Shown here piece by piece: positions 1 to 11,098 of a stretch of 64,000 nt of DNA. The notes beneath the pieces were generated by a model that saw nothing but the letters and a program-made list of their open reading frames with translations, did not search any database and was not told where the DNA came from. How positions within the stretch are numbered: the stretch's first letter is position 1; each line of letters begins with the position of its first letter. The translations under genes were made by a program, and so were the position numbers. The stretch covers positions 1-64,000 of the forward strand of contig PUQB01000964.1 of assembly GCA_003024785.1 (NCBI GenBank). The letters are read 5' to 3'. This stretch comes from Selaginella tamariscina (taxonomy: Eukaryota; Streptophyta; Lycopodiopsida; Selaginellales; Selaginellaceae).

Positions 1-480
1 CTGGGAAGTACCCGACTCAAAGAAAGACTTGCTCATCTCCTCCATATCGCACACAACTAGGTCGTAGGATCTATGGGATGCAGCTAGTGTCGGGATGAAG
101 GTCATTAGGTCATCCTTGATGTCCAAACCAGCTACAAGTGGCTGCACCTCATTGAGTATAAAGTCAATTGCCAGCAGAGGTGCTATAGAAGAGCTTGGTC
201 CCACTCCTAATGCCTTTGCAGGTGTAGATGTCTTCTGCACTGTCTTCTTCATTTTGCTCTTCTTGATAGCCTCTACTTTGTCCAGCTCCTAAACAATCAC
301 TGGAAGATCATTAGCATGCACGTCGAACAGTGAGCTCTCCCAAGCTGGTGGCTGCTGCGACGGACAGTCAAGCCAAAATGGAACATGCTCGCTTTCGAAT
401 GGTGTTAGAGCTCCTCTGCTCTTCGACCACATGTGAGGCTCGCATGTATGATTTGTCCACATCGAGATCGGAAGGAATAT
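1..480 (-). pseudogene. Fragment of type II ParB/methyltransferase-family gene (middle part)
   Basis: Reading the minus strand gives a segment with the landmark FWLDCPSQQPPAWESSLFDV, then a stop near 290, then a K/T-rich stretch and the helical text LDIKDDLMTFIPTLAASHRS. The same order occurs at 51627-52081, where it lies inside a longer degenerate gene with a ParB-like domain upstream and a methyltransferase-like motif downstream. This copy is cut by the window edge and by a rearrangement near 480. The stop, and the frame change needed to join flanking pieces, mark it as a pseudogene or as exons with unrecognised introns. I do not recognise a domain in this segment itself. Confidence 0.5.
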
Positions 481-667
481 TATAGGAACCGAGAAGAGTT
501 TTGTACTCTCTAGGTTGGAAACAAACAAGCTCGTAGAGAACATTCGACCAAAGGAAATACCAACTCATACACCTTCACATCCAAGCCTAGCTAGTGGTTC
601 GAGAATCGCAGCTTTGCTTAAGATGAAGAAGAAACTTTAGCTAGTGTGTATTGAGTAATAAATTAAA

Positions 668-1079
668 TTAATATAAAAAAGAATAAGGTAGAAATACAAC
701 GGTTTTACTAGAAAAAAAAATTTGCCCACTGAGGCCAATATTGCCGACTTGGAAGAATATTCTAGAATATTCGAGCCCAGGCCTCCTGGGCCCCATCCAG
801 AATGGCGGCACTCCAAACTCAGTAGGAACTAAACTCCCACACTGGTTCTGTACTTGGTTATGCACTACAATAAAGCCAAGTGCATGCCCACCTTGCTCAT
901 AACACGTAGAAGAAGTAGAAGAGGAAGTCGGTACGTGAACAAGCGCATCACTATTATTCATCCCACCTTGCTCATAACATATAGAAGAAGCAGGAGAGGG
1001 AGTCGAAGAAGAGCCACTGGTCTCTAGTAGAGCTTGAAACTCGTTAATAAACTCATCCACATCTTGCTCAACAACATTC
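668..1079 (-). CDS. Hypothetical Ser/Thr-rich protein with repeated CYEQGG motif
   Basis: The frame reads DEFINEFQALLETSGSSSTP and then holds two copies of a CYEQGG motif separated by S/T-rich linkers, ending after about 130 residues. A close homologue on the plus strand at 50291-50734 starts further upstream with MFTKEYLKRWIEANVVEQDV. In this copy the upstream part is replaced just before TATCTCAAGAGG, after a sequence that could be a splice acceptor (CCCAATTAG). The acidic, low-complexity composition would fit a regulatory or adaptor protein, but no known family is recognised. The reading frame runs over a perfect heat-shock-element-like sequence at 755-772. Confidence 0.4.
755..772. promoter_or_regulatory. 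Perfect four-unit heat shock element-like site
   Basis: GAATATTCTAGAATATTC consists of four alternating GAA/TTC units with two-base spacing, the consensus architecture bound by heat shock factors. The same 18-mer is present at 50639-50656 in the homologous segment. Whether it acts as a promoter element is inference. Confidence 0.45.
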
Positions 1080-1089
1080 GCCTCAATCC

Positions 1090-1400
1090 ACCTCTTGAGA
1101 TACTAATTGGGCACTTATATTAATTTATTTTAAATTTTTTTATTGGGTTAAAAGTTGTGTTGAACCTCATAAATTTGCAGCCCTACCTGTTGTAGCATTC
1201 AATATGGTCCCTTCTACTGAGCAAGGAGAAATATTGTTTGCATTTGACATTAAAATAGTTGAATAACAAGTTTTTACTTACATTTAACATATAAAATTTC
1301 TTCATAAGTGCATTGTTAACATACCCATTGTTGGGACCAAGATGGACTACATGTGAATAGGTAATAGCAACATACACATACATATGGACTTATGTTCCTT
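1090..1400. other. AT-rich segment without recognisable gene
   Basis: This 310-bp stretch lies between the CYEQGG ORF and the methyltransferase-like fragment. It has no counterpart in the homologous region at 50291-51205. A possible splice donor (AACAG followed by GTAGGG on the minus strand near 1190) and acceptor (near 1100) suggest intron or leader sequence, but no convincing coding frame is seen. Confidence 0.3.
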
Positions 1401-1404
1401 GGTT

Positions 1405-1720
1405 ATTGAAAAGAATATTTACGTTATTTCATTGAGAATGTTAACGGTAGCTAACAATAATGATCTGGTTCTAGAACCAATATCCCAAATAAGGACACCA
1501 GGTCTATTAAGACGCTCGATCAAAAGCTGCATGAGTCGAACACTCTTCGATTGAATCATCATCATGTACAAACTTCCATTAGGATAGACAAAGCAAGGTA
1601 CTTCCTTACCAAACTTCCTGAAAACGGTCGGCAGTATCGACAAGGATTGTATTCGTCAACACCAGAGGGTTTGGCTTCTTCGACTTCTTCTCAGAGCTTT
1701 GCAACACCAGGAGAACCAAC
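1405..1720 (-). pseudogene. Methyltransferase-motif fragment of type II ParB/methyltransferase gene, left of giant element copy 1
   Basis: The minus strand reads YPNGSLYMMMIQSKSVRLMQ followed by LIERLNRPGVLIWDIGSRTR and SLLLATV. This resembles motif I of beta-class DNA methyltransferases (hydrophobic, D-x-G-x-x-T-G-S-x-L-L-A), with the second G changed to R here; the homologue at 50935-51205 keeps GSRTGSLLLAA. The fragment continues, across the 14.2-kb insertion, into 15915-18584. It was one gene before the transposon entered, because the uninterrupted order is preserved at 51180-51320. It is now disrupted by the insertion and by frame changes. Confidence 0.5.
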
Positions 1721-1724
1721 AAGT
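1721..1724. repeat. Target-site duplication AAGT, left of element copy 1
   Basis: AAGT occurs here and again at 15915-15918. The unoccupied homologous site at 51204-51207 has a single AAGT in CCAACAAGTTATCTTGCC. Confidence 0.85.
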
Positions 1725-1751
1725 ATGCAAGTTGTAACTAAAATGGGCATG
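1725..1751 (+). repeat. Left terminal inverted repeat, element copy 1
   Basis: A 27-bp TIR beginning ATGCAAGTTGTAACTAAA and ending TGGGCATG. It pairs with 15888-15914 with two mismatches (positions 6 and 19) and is identical to the left end of copy 2 at 26651. Confidence 0.9.
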
Positions 1752-2245
1752 GCTATAGTCCCATTTCCTAATAATTAGCAATTTTAGCTATTTAATTAGC
1801 ATTTTCTAATATTAAAGGAATATTCTTTAGAATATATATTTAAAAACAGAATATTCTATTTTGTAATCGACCCTTTAATAAATTATAGCATTCACTGAAC
1901 AAAAACTAATAACATTATAAAAGTAAAAGGTATTAAATTATATAATATATATATTTAAGATTGTATGGGCCTAATATAACAATTAAGGAAGAGCATAAAA
2001 GGTACATTATATAAATATTTATGTTGTTATTAAAATATTAATATTTAAATATAACATTATTAATTAAAAATTTGTAGTAGTAATAATATATATATATATA
2101 TATACAAAACCTATAATAATATAGTCAATCTTCCATATCGTTTTATAAATTTATATAGTTAAGTAAACAATTTGGTACTATTACTAAAGAGTTTATAATA
2201 ATTATGAATATTAAATATATGATATTTTATAATTCTGTAATTGCT
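1752..2245. other. AT-rich subterminal region, element copy 1
   Basis: A nearly pure A/T-rich stretch with several GAATATTC words and a TA run near 2090. It contains no ORF of note and is closely repeated in copy 2 (26678-27156). It probably holds the 3' untranslated region of the transposase gene and subterminal sequence. Confidence 0.5.
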
Positions 2246-5200
2246 TTAAGCTTCACAAAACATACATTCTTTTGCAGTTTTGTTAATCGTGACTTTATCA
2301 ACGCTTTTTGACATCCACCCATATCGAATGGATTTAACATTTATAAAACATGCTGGGTCTTTTTGATTGGGAGACCATGTTTTCTCTAGGCATCCATTAT
2401 ATCTTTCGCTCTCCTTCTCGTGTCGCCTTTTTTGTGGTTTGAACCATGCAACCTTAACCATATTATTGTTCGTGATTACTTCAGGTGTGTCGATAATTTG
2501 ACCCATCCAAATAGGCTGATTATATGACACATCTGGAGTAATGAGGACCATCATTAGTTTTTGAAGATCCTTGCAGCAATCAAAGTATGCTTTAGGTTTT
2601 TGGTTTTTTGTCCAACAAAGTGTGGGGTTTGCACTTCCACATCACTACTGGCTTCTATGTCGTCTGTGCTCAGTGATGTCATTTCAATCTCCTCTCGCCA
2701 CCTTGTTTTAGGCCAAAAAGGGTGTTGCAATTCTGTACTTGTGACAGTAGGCCCTTCTAACTCTCGAACAACAGTCTCCCAATAGTCGACCACATGCTTA
2801 TATAGTTCTGAGTAACCAGTTGCCTTATCAGAATTCTTTGGCATCAATTTTTGAACCCATGCCACATATTTTTTGAGGCCATCAATAATAACCTCTTGTT
2901 CCTTGAGCTGGGCACTCAATGGAATAGGGTCTGGTTGTCCTTCTGGGAGAAGTGGCTTTCCATTCTCTCCACTTTTGAAGAGCATTAAGCCCTCTTTCGG
3001 TAACCACTCCTGCTCTGATGGCCGTAACTTGTACTGCATAATAGGTATACCATCTCGTATGGAGAAAAAGAATTGTAGCGGCACAAGGTGACCAACTAAA
3101 GAATCACTCCCTTCTTTTATATACTCCTTGAGAAATTTTTTGAAGTCTGGCACCTCAGTCACAAGCAAAGCACAACTTTTTTTGGAGATGCAATTTTCAA
3201 AAAGATTCATCATATGCGGTAAAGTAAGTGCACTTGTTCTTTTTGTAGAGTTGGAGACCTTGCTGAAGAACGCATCAATATCTTCATGAGTGTGACCAAC
3301 CATAAGGAAATGAGCGTGATTGTTTCAAACACACCTTTGGCAACAAGCATTGACAAGTATGCTAGCACATATCTAGAAAATAAAAGTAAGTATGAGCTTG
3401 AGAAACCCTTAAGTCAAATGATTTACCTATTTTTGTTCTCGCCTGCACAATTATCCATCTGTAAAAGCAAATGACGAGGAAGCTTATTTGATGTTGAGGA
3501 CACATGTACACTATTTGAGCTAGATCCCTCCACTGAACCAGAACACTCAACAGGGCCATCTGTTTTCTGTGCAGGCTGTTGACAATGCCTCTCATATTCC
3601 CAAGTAGCCTCAAGTGCAGACGTGTTCATGAGAGCATTATGTAAAGATTGAAGGTGTTATTTCTTCACTTTGAGATCACTGATAGGACTTGTCTGTGAGT
3701 GGGCTTCAAGGTTTCTGAAACACATGGCTAACGACCCAATAGTGAAATTGGAGTCGCTAACCAATGTGGAAGTGAAAAGTGTCCATATGACTCACAACCG
3801 TGTCCATGTGTTAGCACACCTGTCAATGAAATCGGAAGTTTCATGACATTTCCAAGGCACTTTGGTGTTGCAAAGAGCTTTGGAATGCTGGTCTTTGAAT
3901 GATCCATCTTGTCATGGATCAAGCACAGGTACTCTGATGGGCGTGACACAGAAAGCATGCTGTGTGCATAGTACTGAGACCGGCAAGTTTGTTGTGCAAT
4001 CATGTGGGCCTCCATCTTCTTTTGAATGGCAGTGATCTCCACCAAGGTTTTTGCACAAGCCTCTGCAGCCTTCAATGATGTACAAATGTCACACTTGGAA
4101 AAGCTAGAGTGTTTTGCAATCTCCACATCCTTAAAATGAGTATTCCATATGTTGTTGAAGGTACCAGTGCAGATTGCTTGGAGCCCCATCAAACTGAGGC
4201 ACTTGTTCACATGTTCACACAGCTTCAATTGAGTGTAGATTGAAGGCAAAACCTTGAGATTTTCCTTGACCCCTGCATTTGTGGTTCGGCATTTGTGAGG
4301 CATCTTGTCTGCATTTGCTTCCACAAAAGCTTTGAGTATCTCTATGGCTGCCATGATGTGAGAGCGGGTTTTGACCAAGCGAGTGTTCCCATGAACTGAG
4401 GTTCGCGCTCCATCTAGCCACTCATCCCTCCGACGATAGAACGTGGTCTTTGGGATCCCGTATATACTGTACCAAGCTTTGAAGCAGATGGCCACCTTAT
4501 TAAATACCATGGATGTACTCTGATAACCTGTGTCCGAGGCCATTCCATCAATACACCCAGTTAGTGCAGCATATACAAACTCATGCCTTTGCTTTTGGGT
4601 AAGCATACAAAAGACATGTCTACATTGGGTAATTTCATTCCGGTCTGCCATCTGACAACACTTCTTCTTGCAACAGTCAATCGTGGAAATGCTCGTAACA
4701 CTTTCGGAAGATGTAGGATCCATCTTTACCCTCTTGCTGAAACTTGCAGGGGAAGATCTACAACCCATGAATCGCCTTTTTCTTACAATAGGACCAATGC
4801 AAGGAACCTCTTCAAATATGAGTTGTTCTTCCGAGTTGTTATTATTAAAATCCAACCCAGAATATGTTGAACCATCTTGCCGTCTTAATTCAGATGTTTG
4901 CCACCTCACAGGGATCCAGGATACAATGTGCCATTAGGTGAAACCTCTGTCACAACTACACCCACGAAGTCGGACCCTAGTTTCTCTTCTGACACTGCTT
5001 CCATTGGATTTATAGCTGTGATGATGCCTCTTCCGACTTCAATCTCACGAAGAAAGAGAATCACCTCATCCATCACAGCAGGCAAGCCATCATCTGGTAA
5101 ACTCGTGCTACTATTTGTTTGTGACTCTGCATATTTGTGTCAGCCTTGACTTCATCCAAATTCCACAATACAGGAGAACCCTCCTCAAATTCCATTCCCA

Positions 5201-5359
5201 GAACCTCAACATGCTTGAAAATGGTGTTCACCCATACGTACACACAAGATCCTTGGGAATATTGTGACATGATGCATTATTATCTCGAACTTCCACAGTT
5301 CCAGTGCCAACTATCTCGTTGTTCCGAAGAAGACATACTTTATCTCCAGTATTAAACAT
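2246..5359 (-). pseudogene. DUF7869-like DDE transposase of giant element, copy 1 (frameshifted)
   Basis: This is the presumed transposase that cuts and rejoins the element ends. From the N-terminus, MFNTGDKVCLL opens a small En/Spm-Tnp1-like beta domain. A basic/cysteine-rich segment (CCKKKCCQ) follows, then a helical region (TFYRRRDEW), a zinc-binding-like CDICTS, and an RNase-H-like core with candidate acidic residues in LIHDKMDHSKT, QMDNCAGENKNR and GHTHEDIDAFFS. An intron at 3373-3426 (GTAAAT...TTTCTAG) sits exactly after NKNR and preserves the frame. Compared with copy 2 there are single-base losses near 2610, 3310, 3760 and 4910, so the frame is broken repeatedly, yet the last exon (2246-2554) is intact here and broken in copy 2. 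DUF7869 proteins are widespread in plants and animals; calling this one a transposase rests on its position in the element and on the acidic residues. Confidence 0.75.
3373..3426 (-). other. Intron of the transposase gene, copy 1
   Basis: On the minus strand the sequence AAAAATAG is followed by GTAAATC, and TTTTCTAG precedes ATATGTGC. Removing these 54 bases joins NKN to RYVLAYLS in frame. The same intron is at 28285-28338. Confidence 0.75.
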
Positions 5360-5511
5360 ATTGTCCTGCACATAAATAATTGTATTATTTATGATATCTG
5401 TTTATGCAATATTTCTAAGAAATTTGAATTACTGTTACTTAATAATATGCATATGCAATAATACATAATTATGTTTAGAGATAATATCTCATGTTTGATT
5501 AATACAACTGA
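5360..5511 (-). other. Upstream of transposase coding region, with probable splice acceptor
   Basis: On the minus strand TTTATGTGCAG lies just before the first in-frame ATG region, a good acceptor. The first intron could therefore extend upstream through the palindrome array to donor-like sites near 6112 and 6240. Confidence 0.4.
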
Positions 5512-5941
5512 TGGGCGGGATTAATCCCGCCCACGAATCCCTCCGACGAGGAACGGTCGGTGGGATTAATCCCGCCCACAATTCTTACGACGGGGAATGG
5601 GTGGCGGGATTAAACCCGCACATAACTCTCTCCAAAACTATGATTTCAAAGAGATCTCGGGATAAATCCTGTCCCCAAATTTTTAAAACAGGGGAGTGGT
5701 GGCGAGATTAATCCCGCCACCCCTTCCCTGCCTCCTAAAATGGTTGGCGGGATTAATCCCGCCGACAACTCTTTCTAATAAATTTTGGTAATTCTTCATC
5801 AGTTGAGAAGGTTATCGGCGGGATTAATCCCGCCACTCTTTTTCAGTGGCGGAGAAGCATTGCCCGAGAGATGGTGGCGGGATTAATCCCGCCACCTCTT
5901 CGAAGAGGCGAAAAAGAAATGGCCGGATTAATCCCGCCGCC
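5512..5941. repeat. Palindrome array 1 of element copy 1
   Basis: The 18-bp perfect palindrome GGCGGGATTAATCCCGCC and one- to three-base variants recur about nine times with 25-60-bp spacers; about four are perfect. GC-rich islands stand out from AT-rich surroundings. Apparent proteins rich in GGINPA or AGLIPP are only the palindrome read through in different frames. The array lies 5' of the transposase gene. Confidence 0.9.
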
Positions 5942-6300
5942 CCGGTTAACCTAGAATATTAAGTTAAAAGGATATTTAAACGGGATAAATCTCTAGCGGA
6001 ATATATTATAATCCTAATGCATTCCTAAACCCCTAAATTGTAATTTTAAGAGAGAATGTAAGAGAGTGAATCTTTATAAGTATTTTTAAATTTGTTTATA
6101 ATACTTACTTGTAAACAGCACTGAAGGCGCCGTGCTTTCCTATAAAGAATAACACCCAATTTAATCTCGCTCCTGAGATGATCACTATGAAGAAAAAAGA
6201 AGATCTAAAGAGTGAAAAATACAGAAATGAAGAAACCCTTACCGGAGAAAGAACCAGATCTGAATTTGAGTGGGAAATTAAATGCATTTTCAAATTTACA
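5942..6300 (-). other. Conserved leader-like region with a 62-codon ORF, copy 1
   Basis: A minus-strand ORF (6293-6105) ends FIGKHGAFSAVYK and is conserved in copy 2 (31720-31508, 70 codons). The strand contains good donor-like sites (CCG-GTAAGG and ACAA-GTAAGTATT). It may be a 5' untranslated exon of the transposase transcript rather than a gene. The hydrophobic run FFFIVIISGA could alternatively be a short membrane peptide. Confidence 0.35.
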
Positions 6301-7320
6301 TGTCAGACCGATAATACATATGTCAGAAATTCAAATTTTTTAAAAAAACAGAAAATAAAATTTAAGATGAGTTGACACAAATATCCGACACTCTGACATA
6401 TATACTCTCCAGTTCCAATGAGTATTTTAAAATTGCATTTAATGTTATTTAAGTGATTCAAGCTGTTTAATATTACGAAATTTTACACTATATTCTACAT
6501 TCTTAGTATTCAAGTATATTTATATATATATATATATATAATATATACTTATACAATAAATAAATTGATATATCATTATGTATCATTTAAAATATATTCA
6601 TAGTCTGTTTATTATTATTATTTTCTTAATTACTCGAGTATTTAGTTTTCATTTCCTAGTATCAATGGGATATTCTTTAATATTTTATTAATATTTGAAT
6701 ATATTCTAATATTAAACCTGATTATCATAATTAAATTAGTCTTGTTCTTAATTATTGCAGTAATTATTCTACATTTGTATATATTAATGGGATTTTCTCA
6801 ATTAATTTGTTATTATTTCAAGAATATTCATGTGTTAAACCTTATTATCAATATTAAATTAATATATATTATTAAAACTATATATGACTATATATTAGAT
6901 AAAATGATGTATTATTATGTATAATTTAAAATATGTTCATAGTGTGTATATTAATATCATTTCCTTAATTACTTGAGTAATTAATCTTCTTTATATTAAT
7001 GGGATATTCTTTATTATTTTCTTATTATTCCAAGAATATTCCAATATTAAACATGATTATGATAATTAATTTAGTTAATTATTTGAGTACTTAATTTACA
7101 TTTGTATATATTAATGGGATTTTCTCAATTAATTTCTTATTATTTCAAGAATATTTCAATGTTAAACCTTTTTATCAATATTAAATTAATATATATTATT
7201 AAAACTATATATGGCTATATATTAGATAAAATCATATATTATTATGTATAATTTAAAATATATTCATAGTGTGCTTATTAATATTATTTTCTTAATTATT
7301 CGATGTTTGTTTTGCACACA
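6301..7320. other. AT-rich spacer with internal tandem similarity, copy 1
   Basis: About 1 kb of A/T-rich sequence holds a 170-200-bp unit repeated in degenerate form (TATTAATGGGATATTCTTTA and TATTAATGGGATTTTCTCAA words). No gene is visible. In copy 2 a short segment of this region (about 32270-32360) is inverted. Confidence 0.6.
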
Positions 7321-8590
7321 TATATAAACATAATCATAAATTTACACACGCATTACAAGAACTTACAAAACATATGCACACACATGCACAACCCTAAACC
7401 AAACTGAAGAAATATGTTGCTTCTTTATTAAAACATCATGTTCAACGCATGTATGATATATGTACTCAATCTGTGTATGTAACACATTGAATTTACATGT
7501 GTAATATTTATATTAAGCTTGTTAGGAGCAAACCCTAAACCCTAAACCCTAAACCCTGTGTATACATGTGTGTACAAAAATAATTTTTCAACACTCTCTC
7601 TTCACACCATGCATGATCCATCCTAAACCCTAAACCCTAATATGTAACACAATGAATTTACTCATGTAATATGTATGTATGTCTGTGTGTATACACGTGT
7701 GTATGTATATATGTGTACTTTCTCTCTTCTCTCATACATACACACCATGCATGATCCATGTTAATATGTACTGTCTCTCTTCTCTCAAACATACACACCA
7801 TGCATGATCTATAATATGTACTCGGTCTCTCTAATATTATGTACTAATATGTATGTATGTCTGTGTGTATAATACACACCATGCATGATCCATAATATGT
7901 ACTGTCTCTCTTCTCTCATATACTATGTATGTATATCTGTGTATAATATGTGTAAGTATATATGTGTACTAATATATGCAATGTGTACAAAAATAATTTT
8001 TCAACACTCTCTCTTCTCTCATACATACACACCATGCATGATCCATCCTAAATCCAAAACCCTAAACCCTAAACCCTAAACTCATGTAATATGTATGTAT
8101 GTCTGTGTGTATACACGTGTGTATGTATATATGTGTATTAATATATGCAATGTGTATGAATTTAATACTTTAACACTCTCTCTCTTCTCTCATGCATACA
8201 CACCATGCATGATCCATGTTAATATGTACTGTCTCTCTTCTCTCAAACATACACAATATGATCCATAATATGTACTCTGTCTCTCTAATATTATGTACTA
8301 ATATGTATGTATGTTTATGTGTATAAAACTATGTGTGTATGTATGTATTGATACACATGAAACTTTAACACTCTCATGGACACACACATGTTAAATCCCT
8401 GCATGATTTATATTTTTTGGGTGTATGTGATACACCCACGCACACGCACGCGCTAATAATATAATGAAAGAATATTCGTTTAGGGCGAATCTATATTTTA
8501 TTCTTTTTAGGGTTTAAGTATATTCTCAGAAGGAATATTTTATTAGGGTTAATATATATATTTAATTCCTTTAGGGTTTAGGTATATTCT
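7321..8590. repeat. TATG/CATG-rich minisatellites with interstitial telomere repeats, copy 1
   Basis: Short direct repeats recur, such as CACACCATGCATGATCCAT and AATATGTATGTATGTCTGTG. Runs of the plant telomere unit CCCTAAA occur at about 7531-7557, 7624-7641 and 8058-8082. No coding sequence is seen. Confidence 0.8.
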
Positions 8591-8629
8591 TAGGGTTTCA
8601 AGAGGCGGCGGCTGTGCACACAGGTGAGA

Positions 8630-8663
<34 letters not shown>

Positions 8664-9321
8664 TGTATATATGTATAGGAGTGTGCGTATAATTTTATTT
8701 ATTGATCTATCTCTCGCACACACACGCACACTCCTGTGTATATATATGTGTGTGTGGGTGTGTGTTTGTTTATCTGTATGATTTTATTTGTTTCGCTCAC
8801 ACACGCATACACACTACATATACACATATATATATATATATACTTATATACATATATACATACATATATTATGTGTACCAGTATCTATAAATTTTTTTTT
8901 ATTGATCTATCTCTCCCACACACACGCACACTGCTTTACATATATATATATATATATATATAATCAATGCATATTAACAAATAGTATACAACACTAGTTT
9001 ATATATATGCTTATATATTCATATGGGTTATATATCTATATACACACATATATATATGTGTGTGTTTATATGTATAATTTTATTTATTTATTAGTTTTAT
9101 CTCTCGCACACACACGCACACTCCTGTGTATATATATGTGTGTGTGTGTGTTTTGTTTATCTGTATGATTTTATTTGTTTCGCTCACACACGCATACACA
9201 CAATATACATATACACATATATATATACCTATATACATATATACATACATATATTATGTGTACCAGTATTTATATAATTTTTTTTATTGATCTATCTCTC
9301 CCACACACACGCACACTGCTT

Positions 9322-9358
<37 letters not shown>

Positions 9359-9725
9359 ATGCATATTAACAAATAGTATACAACACTAGTTTATATATAT
9401 GCTTATATATTCACAGACTCTCTCTCTTTCTCTATGGGTTATATATCTATATACACACATATATGTGTGTGTGTTTATCTGTATAATTTTATTTATTTAT
9501 TAGTTTTATCTTTCGCACACACACGCACACTCTTGTGTATATATATGTGTGTGTGTGTGTTTGTTTATCTGTATGATTTTATTTGTTTCGCTCACACGCA
9601 TACACACGATATACATATACACACATATATATACCTATGTACATATATACACACATATATTATGTGTACCAGTACTGTATAATTTTATTTATTTATTTAT
9701 CTCTTGCACACACACGTACACTCCT

Positions 9726-9758
<33 letters not shown>

Positions 9759-9846
9759 TATACACATATATATATGTGTGTGTTTTTATCTGTATAATTT
9801 TTTTATTTATTAATTTTATCTCTCGCACACACGCTAAGCCCCTCGA
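8591..9846. repeat. Microsatellite-rich roughly 400-bp tandem units, copy 1
   Basis: TG, TA and CA runs lie within a larger unit that repeats about three times. Landmarks are CGCACACACACGCACACTCC near 8716, 9106 and 9519, and TATTATGTGTACCAGTA near 8867, 9252 and 9658. ORFs here are translated microsatellite and not genes. Confidence 0.85.
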
Positions 9847-10728
9847 GCGGCGGGATTAATCCCGCCGCCCACCCATGCCTGCTGCGCGGAATGCGGCGGG
9901 ATTTATCTCGCCGGCAATGGCATGTGTGAAGGCCCTAATGGGCGGGATTAATCCCGCCGGATTCCGCACAGGGCATTTACAGGGGATGGGCGGCGGGATT
10001 AATCTCGCCGCTCGTGAGGCTAACCGAAGAGCCTGCATGAAAGATCCTGCACGGAAGGCTAACCGAAGAGCCTGCATGACATGTCCTGCGTGTAAGGCGG
10101 CGGGATTAATCCCGCCGCCCAGGGAATTCACGCAGGACAGGAACGGCGGGATTAATCCCGCCCCATGCTCATGCCCTTCGCGGAGGGTGGCGGGATTAAT
10201 TCCGCCGCTCAGGCACTTCCACAGGATATAAGCGGCGGGATTAATCCCGCCCCCACCCATCCCTGTTCAAAATGCCGTGGGATTAATCCCGCAGCCAATA
10301 TATATGTGTGAGAGCATGATTTACGAGAGGGCGGCGGGATTAATCTCTTCGAACCTTCTATGCCCGGTGGCGGGATTAATCCCGCCACCCTTCTTTTTTT
10401 CCTCCATTGGTACGTTGAATCAATCCCGACTAACTCTATCTGAGACGGAGAAGGTTTACAAAATACCAATGGAGGGAACTGAGAAGGGTGGTGGGATTAA
10501 TTTCACCATGCCTCCTAAAAGAGTGGGCGGATTAATCCCGCCGCCTTTCTGGAGCCCCTGAAGGGATGTGAGAAATAAATCCTGCCCAATTCTCTCTGAG
10601 AACGAGAAAGGTGGCGGGATTAATCCCGCACACCCATTCAGGGCCTCCAGAAAGGTGGCGAGATTAATCCCGCCCACTCTTTTAGGAGGCATAAAAGATG
10701 TGGCGAGATAAATCCCGCCGCACCTTCC
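9847..10728. repeat. Palindrome array 2 of element copy 1
   Basis: GGCGGGATTAATCCCGCC and variants occur about 16 times; about six are perfect (for example 9849, 9940, 10097, 10145, 10368). Spacers of 20-60 bp include the word CGGAAGGCTAACCGAAGAGC with a repeat. The array lies about 400 bp upstream of the ParB-like gene start. Confidence 0.9.
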
Positions 10729-10849
10729 ATGTGAATATATATGTTTATGACTATATATAAGTTGCATATCTCATTTTGTTTACTTTTATCATCTTATCAT
10801 AATATTTTGCTTATCATAATATTTTGAGTAAAAGCCAGTAAACCATGTA

Positions 10850-10938
10850 TAACTGTCCAAAGCTCACATTTGTGGTGGTTCTAAAACCAAATGTTATCAG
10901 TTTTTTGCACTATCACAAATGTTAGCTTTGGACAGTTA
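10850..10938 (+). promoter_or_regulatory. Conserved hairpin upstream of ParB-like gene, copy 1
   Basis: Arms 10850-10874 and 10914-10938 pair over 25 positions with one mismatch, around a 39-nt loop. The copy 2 homologue (36566-36652) keeps the fold although both arms have changed. Function is unknown; it could be a transcript structure or a protein-binding inverted repeat. Confidence 0.6.
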
Positions 10939-11098
10939 ATCCTGTCCACTTCTCTCAGGTGTATGTGAATTTATCAGTGTATTATTTTTGTATATTCGGG
11001 TTTAGACAAGTGTTTGTGCGTTTTTATATAAATTGTATTCATAGTGTATTATTTTGCAGAAGGACGATTTAATCAAATAAGGAGATTCAGTGATTAGT

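Noticed and set aside
5073..5270. Separate small gene at the transposase 5' end
   Set aside because: It is the first-exon coding segment broken by a frameshift; copy 2 shows one continuous frame.
7531..7557. Chromosome end (true telomere)
   Set aside because: The CCCTAAA runs are short, lie within an element present twice, and are flanked by unique DNA on both sides.
8702..9813. Hydrophobic small ORFs (YIYIYTYIH-type, also 34024-34959)
   Set aside because: They are translated TA/CA/TG microsatellites with no codon bias or conserved start.
9856..10767. ORFs rich in GGINPA / AGLIPP (also 30426-30983 and 35151-36499)
   Set aside because: They are the 18-bp palindrome translated in several frames and on both strands. 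Peptide periodicity follows the repeat and not a protein constraint.
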